Position numbers and translations under genes: made by a program. From NCBI GenBank assembly GCA_016285815.1, contig JAEERN010000160.1, positions 1 through 12,200 of the forward strand: a DNA stretch of 12,200 bases. The letters are read 5' to 3'. A model generated the notes under the pieces. The model did not search any database. It was given only the letters and a program-made list of their open reading frames with translations, and was not told the DNA's origin. Origin of the DNA: Clostridiales bacterium. Its GTDB lineage: Bacteria > Bacillota > Clostridia > Oscillospirales > QAMX01. Shown piece after piece: positions 1 through 6,507 of the stretch; position 1 is the first letter of the stretch, and every line of letters starts with the position of its first letter.

Positions 1-166
1 CCCGCTCGGCGCCCCCGTTGCGCACCGCCAGCCGCAGCGCCGGGACCAGCCCCCGGAACTGGATCCCGCGCAGCCGGACCGTGGCGTACAGCCCGCCCCC
101 CACGAACAGGACCAGGGCCGGAACGCCCCAGAACGCGTCCGTGACCGCGCCGATCCGATCCCACAA
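1..166 (-). CDS. Sodium:alanine/glycine symporter (AGCS family), N-terminal fragment
   Basis: Only the first 55 codons are in the window; the rest runs off the left edge. The visible peptide reads a short amphipathic start, then AFWGVPALVLFVGGGLYATV, then RLRGIQFRGLVPALRLAV. A first membrane helix after a W-G-x-P motif, followed by an R-x-x-x-IQFR segment, is the usual N-terminus of AGCS (AlsT/DagA-like) cation symporters, which import alanine or glycine with sodium. The start is set as TTG at 166-164 because a GAGGGGAG ribosome binding site lies about 10 bases upstream in the right frame; the ATG seven bases further upstream is in another frame and gives an unrelated peptide. The gene is divergent from the CNNM pair. 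No convincing promoter was found on this strand. Family assignment rests on about 55 residues, so it is good but not certain. Confidence 0.75.
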   Translation of the reverse strand, partial: MWDRIGAVTDAFWGVPALVLFVGGGLYATVRLRGIQFRGLVPALRLAVRNGGAER

Positions 167-446
167 GCCGCATCCGCTCCCCTCGCCCGTTTTTCTATTT
201 CTATGCACCCCGCTTTCCCGGAAATGCCGGCGGCGGCCGCACCCGCCGGATGCATTTTCAAAAACCGGCCGGTTTCCATGAAAAAACGCAAAAACAAAAG
301 AAAACGAGAGGTATCTCCCCTCTCCCGCCTCAACCTGTTCCAACGGCGCGGAATCGGACCGATCCGGTCTTTTTTCCGGCTTGAAAACGGGTTTCAGATG
401 TGATATACTAACAAATAAATCAAATTGATCGGAGTTGATCTTTCCT
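167..446. other. Divergent intergenic region with palindromes
   Basis: This 280-base stretch separates the AGCS gene (minus) from the CNNM pair (plus). It holds the CNNM promoter at 381-409, a perfect 14-base palindrome at 262-275, an A-rich run at about 280-305 (T-rich on the minus strand), a 6-bp hairpin at 306-311/319-324 and a small hairpin at 359-371 (GACCG/CGGTC). I see no credible gene. Short open frames here have low-complexity, Arg/Pro-rich translations. The hairpin plus T-rich run on the minus strand could be a leader structure for the AGCS gene, but no known riboswitch core was recognised. Confidence 0.5.
381..409 (+). promoter_or_regulatory. Sigma-A-type promoter for the CNNM pair
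   Basis: A -35 box TTGAAA at 381-386 and a -10 box TATACT at 404-409 are separated by exactly 17 bases. A TG at 401-402 makes an extended -10 (TGATATACT). Transcription would start near 416, about 30 bases before the TTG start at 447. Confidence 0.8.
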
Positions 447-1460
447 TTGGACGACGTTCCCCGAAGTATTACGCTGGCTGTCGTCATCCTCCTGCTGATC
501 GTGGCGGGCGGACTGTTCTCCGGAACGGAGACGGCCTATTCCTACTGCAACAAGATCCGGCTGCGCACCCTGGCGGAAGACGGCAGCAAGCGTGCCGCCC
601 GGGCTCTTGTCGTTTCCGGAAAATTTGACAACGCATTGATCACGCTGCTGATCCTCATCAACGTCATCCACGTGGCGGCCGCCTCCATGGCCGCCGTGCT
701 GGCGGTGGATCTGATGGGTGCCGTGGGCTCCGTCGTCTCCACCGTGGTGCTGACGCTGATGGTTTTTCTGTTTTCGGAGACGATCCCCAAAAACATCGCC
801 AAGGCCAACGCGGACGCGTGGTCCATGGCCGCCGCGCTGCCCATGCGCGCGCTGATGATCCTTCTGACCCCCGTCGAGCTGATCTTCCTCGGCCTGACGG
901 TCCTGCTCAAAAAGTTCGTCTTCAAGGGCGAAAAAGAGCCGACCATCACCGAGGACGAGTTCCAGGCCGCCGTCAACGACATCGAGGACGACGGTGTGCT
1001 GGAGCCGCAGGAGGGGCGCATCATCCGCTCGGCGGTGGAGTTCTCCGATAAGCACGTGCGCGACGTCATGACGCCCCGGGAGGAGATCGTCGGCATCAAC
1101 GTCAAGGACGGAGACGAGGCGCTGAAGCAGACGCTGCTCTCGCACAAGTATTCGCGGTTCCCCGTCTATTACGGGACCATCGACAACGTCATCGGCTCGG
1201 TCCGCTCGAAAAGCCTGCTGATCCGGCTTCGGCGCGGCCTGCCGCCGGATCTGGACTCCTGTCTCATCAAGCCCCTGCGCGTGCCCCCCGACATGCCGCT
1301 GGACCAGCTTTTTGAGAGCATGAGCCGCCACCGCAGCCATCTGGCCATCGTGGCCGACGAGGACGGCACCACGCTGGGCCTGGTCACCATGGAGGACGCG
1401 CTGGAGGTCATCGTCGGCGAGATCTACGACGAGGACGAGAAAGCCGAGGCGCAGCGATGA
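447..1460 (+). CDS. HlyC/CorC-type CNNM + CBS-pair membrane protein (short form)
   Basis: This 337-residue protein has an N-terminal CNNM (DUF21) transmembrane domain at about residues 8-155, with FSGTET near 24-29 and SETIPKN near 110-116, both hallmarks of the family. A linker and a CBS pair follow at about 200-325 (VMTPREEIVG opens the first CBS motif; ITEDEF precedes it). CNNM/CorC proteins are linked to magnesium or cobalt efflux and ion homeostasis; the CBS pair usually binds adenine nucleotides. The C-terminal CorC_HlyC domain found in many relatives is absent: the protein stops just after VIVGEIYDEDE. Two TTG starts are possible, 435 and 447. The GGAG at 431-434 abuts the first but is 12 bases from the second, so 447 is preferred; no ATG is available upstream. 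Its stop overlaps the next start (ATGA), so the two are co-transcribed and probably translationally coupled. Confidence 0.9.
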   Translation: MDDVPRSITLAVVILLLIVAGGLFSGTETAYSYCNKIRLRTLAEDGSKRAARALVVSGKFDNALITLLILINVIHVAAASMAAVLAVDLMGAVGSVVSTVVLTLMVFLFSETIPKNIAKANADAWSMAAALPMRALMILLTPVELIFLGLTVLLKKFVFKGEKEPTITEDEFQAAVNDIEDDGVLEPQEGRIIRSAVEFSDKHVRDVMTPREEIVGINVKDGDEALKQTLLSHKYSRFPVYYGTIDNVIGSVRSKSLLIRLRRGLPPDLDSCLIKPLRVPPDMPLDQLFESMSRHRSHLAIVADEDGTTLGLVTMEDALEVIVGEIYDEDEKAEAQR

Positions 1461-2791
1461 GCGAAGTGCTGATCCAGGTCCTGCTGTATGGGCTGCTGTT
1501 CCTCTGCGTCGTGGCTTCCGCTCTCTTTTCCGGGGCGGAGATCGCCTTCGCCGTGGCCAACCGCTCGCGCATGGAGCGCGCCGCGCTGGAGGGCGACCGC
1601 CGCGCCGCCGCGGCCCTCTCGGTCATCGACCGCTATTCCCGCACGATCTCCACCATCCTGGTGGGGAACAACCTGTTCAACATCGCCGCCTCGACGGCGC
1701 TGACCATGCTGTTCGAGCAGATCTATCACATCGAGCGCGGCTCGTTTTACGCCTCGATCCTCGTCACCGTCGGCCTGCTGATCTTCGGCGAGATCTTCCC
1801 CAAGATCATCTCGACGGAGTACGCCGACCGTCTGGCCCGGCGCTATGCCCCGGTGATCCGCTTTTTCATCTATCTGTTCTGGCCCGTCGTGGCCGCCGTG
1901 ACCTGGTTCGTCGGCAAGCTGGAGCCCATCTGGACTCCCCGCGAGGACGAACAGCACAGCACCGACGAGCTGGTCACCATGCTGGAGACCATCGAAGAGG
2001 AGGGCGTCGTCGACGAGAAGGACGCCGAGCTGATCAAGTCCGCCATCGAGTTCCCGGACATCACCGCCCGGGAGATCCTGATCCCCCGGGTGGACGTCGC
2101 CGCCTTCGACGCGGACGACGGCTATGACAAGATCTTCGACGACGACGATCTGCTGTCCTATTCCCGGTTCCCCGTCTACCGCGAGAGCCTGGACAACATC
2201 CTCGGCATCATGCCGACCAAGATCCTGCTCAAAGAATCCATCGAGCACCCTGATCTGGACCCGGCCACGCTATTGACGCCTCCGCTCTACGTGCACATGA
2301 CCCGGACGGTCTCGTCCATCCTGCGGGACTTTCGCCGGACCCACACCTATATGGCCATCGTCGTCGACGAGTTCGGCGGCATGATGGGCATCCTGACCAT
2401 CGAGGACATCCTGGAGGAGCTCTTCGGCGAGATCTACGACGAGACCGACGAGATCGAGGAAGAGCCGGTGCCCGTGCCCACCGAGACCGGCGACGTCGTC
2501 GAGGTAGACGGCGGCATGAACGTCTACGACCTGTTCGAGCTCATCGGCTTTGAGGACGACGAGTTCGAGACCGAGTACACCACCGTCGGCGGCTGGGCCA
2601 CCGAGGTGCTGGACCGCTTCCCTGCGGCGGGCGACAGCTTCAACTATAAACAGCTTCGCGTCACCGTGCTGGAGGCGGAGGCCATGCGCGTGGTCCGGCT
2701 GCGCGTGGAAAAGCTGCCGGACGAGGACGAAAAGGCCAAAGAGCCGGACCGCGGCAAAGAGGCCCTGTCCCCCGCCGGAGCGGAGGGCTGA
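1457..2791 (+). CDS. HlyC/CorC-type CNNM + CBS + CorC_HlyC membrane protein (full form)
   Basis: This 444-residue protein has the complete architecture: a CNNM domain at about 5-190 (LFSGAEIAFA near 23-32; GEIFPKIIST near 111-120), a CBS pair at about 205-325 (ILIPRVDV; VDEFGGMMGILTIEDILEEL, a very typical second-CBS end), and a CorC_HlyC transporter-associated domain at about 340-420 (VEVDGGMNVYDL, then the YTTVGGW and VLDRFPAAGD turns). A charged tail of about 25 residues ends the protein. The family is implicated in divalent cation (Mg/Co) export or sensing at the membrane. It starts with ATG inside the stop of the previous gene (4-base overlap) and is followed by a strong terminator at 2829-2860. 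It is a divergent paralogue of its neighbour, suggesting a heteromeric pair or subfunctionalised duplicates (inference). Confidence 0.92.
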   Translation: MSEVLIQVLLYGLLFLCVVASALFSGAEIAFAVANRSRMERAALEGDRRAAAALSVIDRYSRTISTILVGNNLFNIAASTALTMLFEQIYHIERGSFYASILVTVGLLIFGEIFPKIISTEYADRLARRYAPVIRFFIYLFWPVVAAVTWFVGKLEPIWTPREDEQHSTDELVTMLETIEEEGVVDEKDAELIKSAIEFPDITAREILIPRVDVAAFDADDGYDKIFDDDDLLSYSRFPVYRESLDNILGIMPTKILLKESIEHPDLDPATLLTPPLYVHMTRTVSSILRDFRRTHTYMAIVVDEFGGMMGILTIEDILEELFGEIYDETDEIEEEPVPVPTETGDVVEVDGGMNVYDLFELIGFEDDEFETEYTTVGGWATEVLDRFPAAGDSFNYKQLRVTVLEAEAMRVVRLRVEKLPDEDEKAKEPDRGKEALSPAGAEG

Positions 2792-2828
2792 TCCGGGCCG
2801 GGAGCGATTTGCCGGACAAAAAAACCAA

Positions 2829-2868
2829 AGAGCCGTCCCGCGGGGCCGCGGGACGGCTCTCCTTTTTT
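2829..2868 (+). terminator. Terminator after the CNNM pair
   Basis: A perfect 15-bp inverted repeat (2829-2843 with 2846-2860) is followed by a six-T run at 2863-2868. A seven-A run at 2818-2824 on the other side gives a U-tract for minus-strand transcripts, so it may act in both directions. Confidence 0.9.
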
Positions 2869-2897
2869 CCTCGCGCCGGCTCTCTCGCCGGGCGCCG

Positions 2898-2930
2898 TTT
2901 GTGCGGGGCGCGCTTTGCGCCGCGCACAAA
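2898..2930. other. Second hairpin in the convergent region
   Basis: TTTGTGCG at 2898-2905 pairs with CGCACAAA at 2923-2930. After one G/G mismatch, GGCGC at 2907-2911 pairs with GCGCC at 2917-2921 around a five-base loop. Its right arm shares the A-run that forms the U-tract of the neighbouring minus-strand terminator, so the two structures may be part of one termination region. Confidence 0.5.
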
Positions 2931-2967
2931 AACGGACGGCCCTGCGCTCCAAACGCAGGGCCGTCCG
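2928..2967 (-). terminator. Terminator of the SPFH/zinc-ribbon/TPM operon
   Basis: A perfect 14-bp inverted repeat (2933-2946 with 2954-2967, seven-base loop) lies 15 bases beyond the TPM gene stop. On the minus strand it is followed by TTTTTGTG (A-run at 2928-2932 on the plus strand), the layout of an intrinsic terminator. Confidence 0.88.
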
Positions 2968-2982
2968 AATAAGCACGGTCTT

Positions 2983-3882
2983 TCAGAATCTTCCCCGGGT
3001 GCTGGTGTGGCTGACGCCGGACGAGCTGTGGTGGACCGACGACGAACCGCTGCTCCAGCTCCGGCCGGAGGACGAGCCGCCGCTGCGGCCCGAACCGCCG
3101 CCCGAGCTGCTCGGGGGCGCTTTCGGGGTCTTGGTGACGACGCTGGTCACGAAGATGTCCCGCTGGGTCGTCAGCGCCAGCGAGTTGGCGGCCAGATAGT
3201 TGTTCGCCGTCCGCTGGAGGACCGCCGTCTTCATCGCCCGCTTGTTGGAGGAAACGATGATGGCCGCGATGAGGCACGAGATCCCAATGCAGAAGAGGAT
3301 CGGGATCACCCTGATCCGATGGGTGCGGGTCGTCCCGCTCCCGCCGTTGCCATTGCCGCCGCCGTTGTTCCCGCCGTAAGGCGTTCCCGCCTCGGCCAGC
3401 CGGAGCATCTCCTCGCTCTCGCTGACGAAAGCGGAAAAGCCGCCGTACCAGTCGCCGGACGAGAAGTATCCGCCGATGTCGTCGGTGATCTTCTGCTGGG
3501 CCGCCGCGTTCAGGGCGCTTTCGGCGTACCCCGCCGACGAGATCAGATACTCCCGCGTGTACATGCTGACGATCAGCAGAGCGCCGTCGTTGCCGTTGTA
3601 CCCGTAGCCGCTCTTGTCGTAGAAGTCCTCGGCATAGGGCTCGATGTCGCCGACGTCCGAATCGACGGTCATGATCAGGAAGTCCGACCGGTACCGCTCC
3701 GCCGCCGAAGACATGGCCGTCAGCAGCAGGTTCTCTTCGGAATCGGTCAGCAGATCCGCGTCGTCCACGATCCGGACAAGGCCCGGATCGCGGGCGCCGT
3801 CGAACAAGGCCGAAACGGACACCGACGAGACCAGCACCGCCGCCAGAAGGAAAAGAGCCAAAACCGTTTTCCGGATTCTCAT
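2983..3882 (-). CDS. TPM-domain (YgcG/YdjH-like) membrane-anchored protein
   Basis: The 299-residue product starts with a signal peptide or N-terminal membrane segment (1-25, charged MRIRK, hydrophobic core, possible cleavage after SVSA). A TPM domain (PF04536, formerly DUF477) follows at about 35-160, with VDDADLLTDSEE at its start, then ITVDSD-like MTVDSDVGDIEPYAEDFYD and GYGYNGNDGALLIVSM, all typical. Next come a Gly/Asn-rich linker (167-184), one membrane helix (191-212) and a Ser/Gly-rich tail (about 257-299) that ends HTSTRGRF. The likely topology is TPM outside and tail inside. The TPM domain has been reported as a phosphatase in plants and is of unsettled function in bacteria. The start is supported by AGGGAGG about 10 bases upstream and lies only 15 bases after the previous gene's stop. 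It is the last gene of the operon and matches the ydjH position in the Bacillus ydjGHI set. Confidence 0.88.
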   Translation of the reverse strand: MRIRKTVLALFLLAAVLVSSVSVSALFDGARDPGLVRIVDDADLLTDSEENLLLTAMSSAAERYRSDFLIMTVDSDVGDIEPYAEDFYDKSGYGYNGNDGALLIVSMYTREYLISSAGYAESALNAAAQQKITDDIGGYFSSGDWYGGFSAFVSESEEMLRLAEAGTPYGGNNGGGNGNGGSGTTRTHRIRVIPILFCIGISCLIAAIIVSSNKRAMKTAVLQRTANNYLAANSLALTTQRDIFVTSVVTKTPKAPPSSSGGGSGRSGGSSSGRSWSSGSSSVHHSSSGVSHTSTRGRF

Positions 3883-3897
3883 TCCCGTTTCCTCCCT

Positions 3898-4983
3898 TCA
3901 GCGCAGCAGCATGGCGAGGATCGCCAGCGCCGAGGTGGCGGCGGACAGGATCCCGGCCCATTTGAAGAACATCTTCCGGGCCTTTTTCTTGTCCACCGGC
4001 AGGTCGCCGATCATCTTCCCCGTCTGGCCGTTCATGGCAAAGGTATAGGTCTGTCCCTCGAACCTGGTGTTCAGCATCCAGACCGGCATCAGCGCATAGT
4101 GGATCTTGCCGTTGGTGTTGTTCACCCGCGCGTCCCGCAGCGTGACGGAGGAATACCCCTGAACGGTCTTCTGAAGCTCTTCCGTCATGGTGACGCGAAC
4201 GCGCTCGTCCGCCCTCGGGTTGCATTCGGCCGAATCCACGTCGTACTTGTCGGCCAGATAGCCGGACAGGTACATGTCGCGGAACTCGACCAGGTCGGAA
4301 TAGTCGTAGGGCTCGATGGCCTCGGTGTACTTGTTGTCCAGCTTGGTGGACCCGTCCACCGGGATGCCGTTGAACTGCGCCGTCCCGCCCCGCGCGACCA
4401 CGTATTTGTCGGTCCTGGTGTAGTTGTATTGGGCGTCGCTGAAAAACGAGACCTTGGTTGCGTCGTAGGTCATGTACGCGTTGCTCTGGCAGTCGTACAT
4501 CCAATAGGGAACGTACATCCCGGCGACCTTTTCCACGCGGTTCCCCTCGGTAAAGGCGTCCGGCAGCAGCTTTTTTCCCTGGTACAGCTTTTTCAGCGCG
4601 TCCACCGCCTGCTGTTTGGTGGTCTTGAAGGGAAGCACCCAGTCCGGCCGGAACATGCCGGTGAGCCTCTGGCGGATGATGGCGGGGTTCCCGCAGTACA
4701 CGCACTCCGAAGCCGCCGTCGTGCTGTCGGCGACGATCTCCGCGCCGCAGGACGGACAGATCAAAGCGCTGTAATCGCCGGTCTCCTCCGTCTTCTCATA
4801 GGTGTCCCACTGGATCTGGTTCGCCGTAGCGGCGGACTCCTCCTCGGCCGCGGAAAGCTCGGCCAGCTGCTGCAGCGTGAAGTGACTGTCGCAGTAGGCA
4901 CAGCCCATGTCTCCCGTGGTCGGATCGAACGCAAGCCCCGCGCCGCAGGCCGGGCATTTGTATTCGCGCGCTTCCGGATTCAT
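3898..4983 (-). CDS. Double zinc-ribbon, tail-anchored protein (YdjG-like)
   Basis: This 361-residue protein has two CxxC...CxxC zinc ribbons: C10/C13 with C28/C31, and C76/C79 with C94/C97. Such proteins are often auto-named 'TFIIB-type zinc ribbon' or 'PriA-like', but no helicase motif is present here. A conserved middle region follows (VPFKTTKQQAVDALKKLYQG-like segment at about 116-138, then YVPYWMYDC at 157-165), then a second conserved block, MPVWMLNTRFEGQTYTFAMN at about 299-318, then GQTGKMIGDLPVDKKK. A C-terminal hydrophobic helix at about 340-360 ends in LLR and looks like a membrane anchor. There is no signal peptide, so the ribbons are probably cytosolic. It sits between the SPFH gene (58-base gap) and the TPM gene (15-base gap). 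An AGGAG site lies about 12 bases before the ATG. The B. subtilis counterpart is thought to tether the SPFH partner at the membrane (recalled knowledge). Molecular role here is unproven. Confidence 0.85.
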   Translation of the reverse strand: MNPEAREYKCPACGAGLAFDPTTGDMGCAYCDSHFTLQQLAELSAAEEESAATANQIQWDTYEKTEETGDYSALICPSCGAEIVADSTTAASECVYCGNPAIIRQRLTGMFRPDWVLPFKTTKQQAVDALKKLYQGKKLLPDAFTEGNRVEKVAGMYVPYWMYDCQSNAYMTYDATKVSFFSDAQYNYTRTDKYVVARGGTAQFNGIPVDGSTKLDNKYTEAIEPYDYSDLVEFRDMYLSGYLADKYDVDSAECNPRADERVRVTMTEELQKTVQGYSSVTLRDARVNNTNGKIHYALMPVWMLNTRFEGQTYTFAMNGQTGKMIGDLPVDKKKARKMFFKWAGILSAATSALAILAMLLR

Positions 4984-5002
4984 TCCCGTCTCTCACTCCT
5001 TT

Positions 5003-5017
5003 CACAGCTTCGCTGTG
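5003..5017. other. Small hairpin between SPFH and zinc-ribbon genes
   Basis: CACAGC at 5003-5008 pairs with GCTGTG at 5012-5017 around a TTC loop. No U-tract follows, so it is not a terminator; it could affect relative expression or mRNA stability inside the operon. Confidence 0.35.
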
Positions 5018-5041
5018 CGCCGCCCCTCCGGGCGCGCCCGC

Positions 5042-6457
5042 TCACTGCTTGACGTCGTTGTCGTCGAACAGGTCGCCGCACTCGGGGCAGAACTTCGGCG
5101 GATTGGCGGGATCCTCGGGTTCCCAGCCGCACTTGTCGCACCGGTAGAGTCTGGCGCCGGCGGGCTTGGGCTTGCCGCACTCCGCGCAGAACTTGCCCTT
5201 GTTCACCGCGCCGCAGGAGCAGGTCCAGCCGTTGTCGGCGGGCTTGGGCTTGCCGCATTCGAGGCAGAACTTGCCGGTGTTCACCGTGCCGCAGGAGCAG
5301 GTCCAGCCGGCCGCCGGGGCGGGCTTGGGCTTGCCGCATTCGAGACAGAACTTGCCGGTGTTCACCGCGCCGCAGGAACAGGTCCAGCCGCCGGCCGCCG
5401 GAGCGGGCTGCTGCTGTGTCTGGGCCTGGGCCTGCGCCTGCGCCTGCTGCTGCGCCTGCATGGCATAGAACTGCTGGGCGTTGCTGCCGCCGGCCTGGGT
5501 GGCCATATTCAGGCCCATAAAGCCCATCATGGCGCCGTTCTCGTTGGAGGCGGCGGCCTTCATGGCCTCGGCCTGGGCGCCGACCAGCGTGGCGCCCGCC
5601 ATGCCCGGATCGCGCAGCATGCCGGTGCGCTGGGCCTGCTTGATCATGTCCTCGTCCTCTTTCGAGGCCGTGATGGAGTTGACCGAGAAGGACGCGACCT
5701 GAAGGCCGCGCAGCTCGCCCCACTTGGAGCTGAGCACTTCGTTGAGGGCGTCCGAGATCTCCGTCGTGTGGCCCGGAAGGGCGCTGTAGCGGATGCCCAT
5801 CTCCGAGATCTTGGCGAAGGCCGGCTGCAGCGCGCTGAGAAGCTCGGACTTCAGCGTGGCGTCGATCTCAGAGCGGTTGTACACGTCGCCGACGTTGCCG
5901 CAGACGTTGGTGTAGAACAGGATCGGGTCCACGATTTTGTAAGAGTACATGCCGTTGCACCGGACGGAGATGTCGATGTCCAGACCGATATTCTTGTCGA
6001 CCACGCGGAACGGGACCGGGCTGGCGGTGCCGTACTTGTTGCCGATGATCTCCTTGGTGTTGAAGTAATAGACCCGCTGATCCTTGCCGGTGTCCCCACC
6101 GTAGCTGAAGCGGCGGCCGATGGTCTTGAAGGTCTCGAGGATACTCTTGCCCAGCTTGCCGGTGAAGATGCTGGGTTCCGTCGAAGCGTCCCACTTGAAT
6201 TCGCCGGGCTCGGCGCAGACCTCGACCACCTTGCCCTGCTCGACGATGATCATGCACTGGCCGTCCGCCACGGCGATGACCGAGCCGTTGGAGATGATGT
6301 TGTCCTCGCCTTTGGTGTTGGACGAGCGCGAAGAGACCCGCTTCTGTCCCTTGGCGGCAAGGATATCCGCCGAAAGGGATTCGCAGTAGAAGAATTCTCT
6401 CCACTGGTCCGCAAACGTTCCGCCGACGGCGCCGATGGCCGCTTTAATAAGTCCCAT
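5042..6457 (-). CDS. SPFH/Band-7 protein with four C-terminal zinc ribbons (YdjI-like)
   Basis: The 471-residue product begins MGLIKAAIGAVGGTFADQWR and then FFYCESLSADIL; no signal peptide is evident. An SPFH/Band-7 (Band_7_1-like) domain spans about 25-260, with NGSVIAVADGQCMIIVEQGK, then VVEVCAEPGEFKWD, VYYFNTKEIIGNKYGT and VRCNGMYSYKIVDP. A Q/A-rich low-complexity linker (about 327-355) leads to three near-identical zinc ribbons (from residues 357, 384 and 410; each WTCSCG...GKFCxECGKPKP) and a fourth, rubredoxin-like ribbon (about 438-462; YRCDKCGW...KFCPECGD). Proteins of this group are sometimes called 'virion core protein' by automatic annotation; nothing here suggests a virus. SPFH proteins form large membrane-bound oligomers. 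It is the first gene of the operon, read from its own promoter at 6520-6548, with a GGAAAGGGG ribosome site upstream of ATG 6457. Function is inferred from the B. subtilis ydjI context. Confidence 0.9.
   Translation of the reverse strand: MGLIKAAIGAVGGTFADQWREFFYCESLSADILAAKGQKRVSSRSSNTKGEDNIISNGSVIAVADGQCMIIVEQGKVVEVCAEPGEFKWDASTEPSIFTGKLGKSILETFKTIGRRFSYGGDTGKDQRVYYFNTKEIIGNKYGTASPVPFRVVDKNIGLDIDISVRCNGMYSYKIVDPILFYTNVCGNVGDVYNRSEIDATLKSELLSALQPAFAKISEMGIRYSALPGHTTEISDALNEVLSSKWGELRGLQVASFSVNSITASKEDEDMIKQAQRTGMLRDPGMAGATLVGAQAEAMKAAASNENGAMMGFMGLNMATQAGGSNAQQFYAMQAQQQAQAQAQAQTQQQPAPAAGGWTCSCGAVNTGKFCLECGKPKPAPAAGWTCSCGTVNTGKFCLECGKPKPADNGWTCSCGAVNKGKFCAECGKPKPAGARLYRCDKCGWEPEDPANPPKFCPECGDLFDDNDVKQ
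5161..5390 (-). repeat. Three tandem 71-bp repeats encoding zinc ribbons
   Basis: Units at 5161-5231, 5239-5309 and 5320-5390 begin with CGGGCTTGGGCTTGCCGCA and end with CAGGTCCAGCCG on the plus strand, spaced 78 and 81 bases apart. By eye the second and third units differ at three positions, while the first differs at about seven from the second. This indicates recent in-frame duplication or gene conversion within the SPFH gene. Confidence 0.9.
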
Positions 6458-6507
6458 GTTCGGTTCCCCTTTCCGGTATCGGGCCGGACGTGCCGGTCCG
6501 CAGTTTT

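Noticed and set aside
203..403. Small plus-strand open frame before the CNNM pair
   Set aside because: It lacks a convincing ribosome site, has an atypical Lys/Arg/Pro-rich sequence and runs through the CNNM -35 box up to its -10 region.
2270..5052. Long open frames on either strand overlapping the CNNM, TPM and zinc-ribbon genes
   Set aside because: They cross terminators and gene boundaries, show biased low-complexity composition and have no family motifs, while the accepted frames have clear domains and ribosome binding sites.
5042..6457. Prophage or viral origin for the SPFH gene (automatic 'virion core' naming)
   Set aside because: No phage structural, integrase or lysis genes are nearby and composition matches the surroundings; the domain is a cellular SPFH type.
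6471..6500. Possible terminator between the EamA and SPFH genes
   Set aside because: The GC-rich inverted repeat has a mismatch and no T-run on the minus strand.
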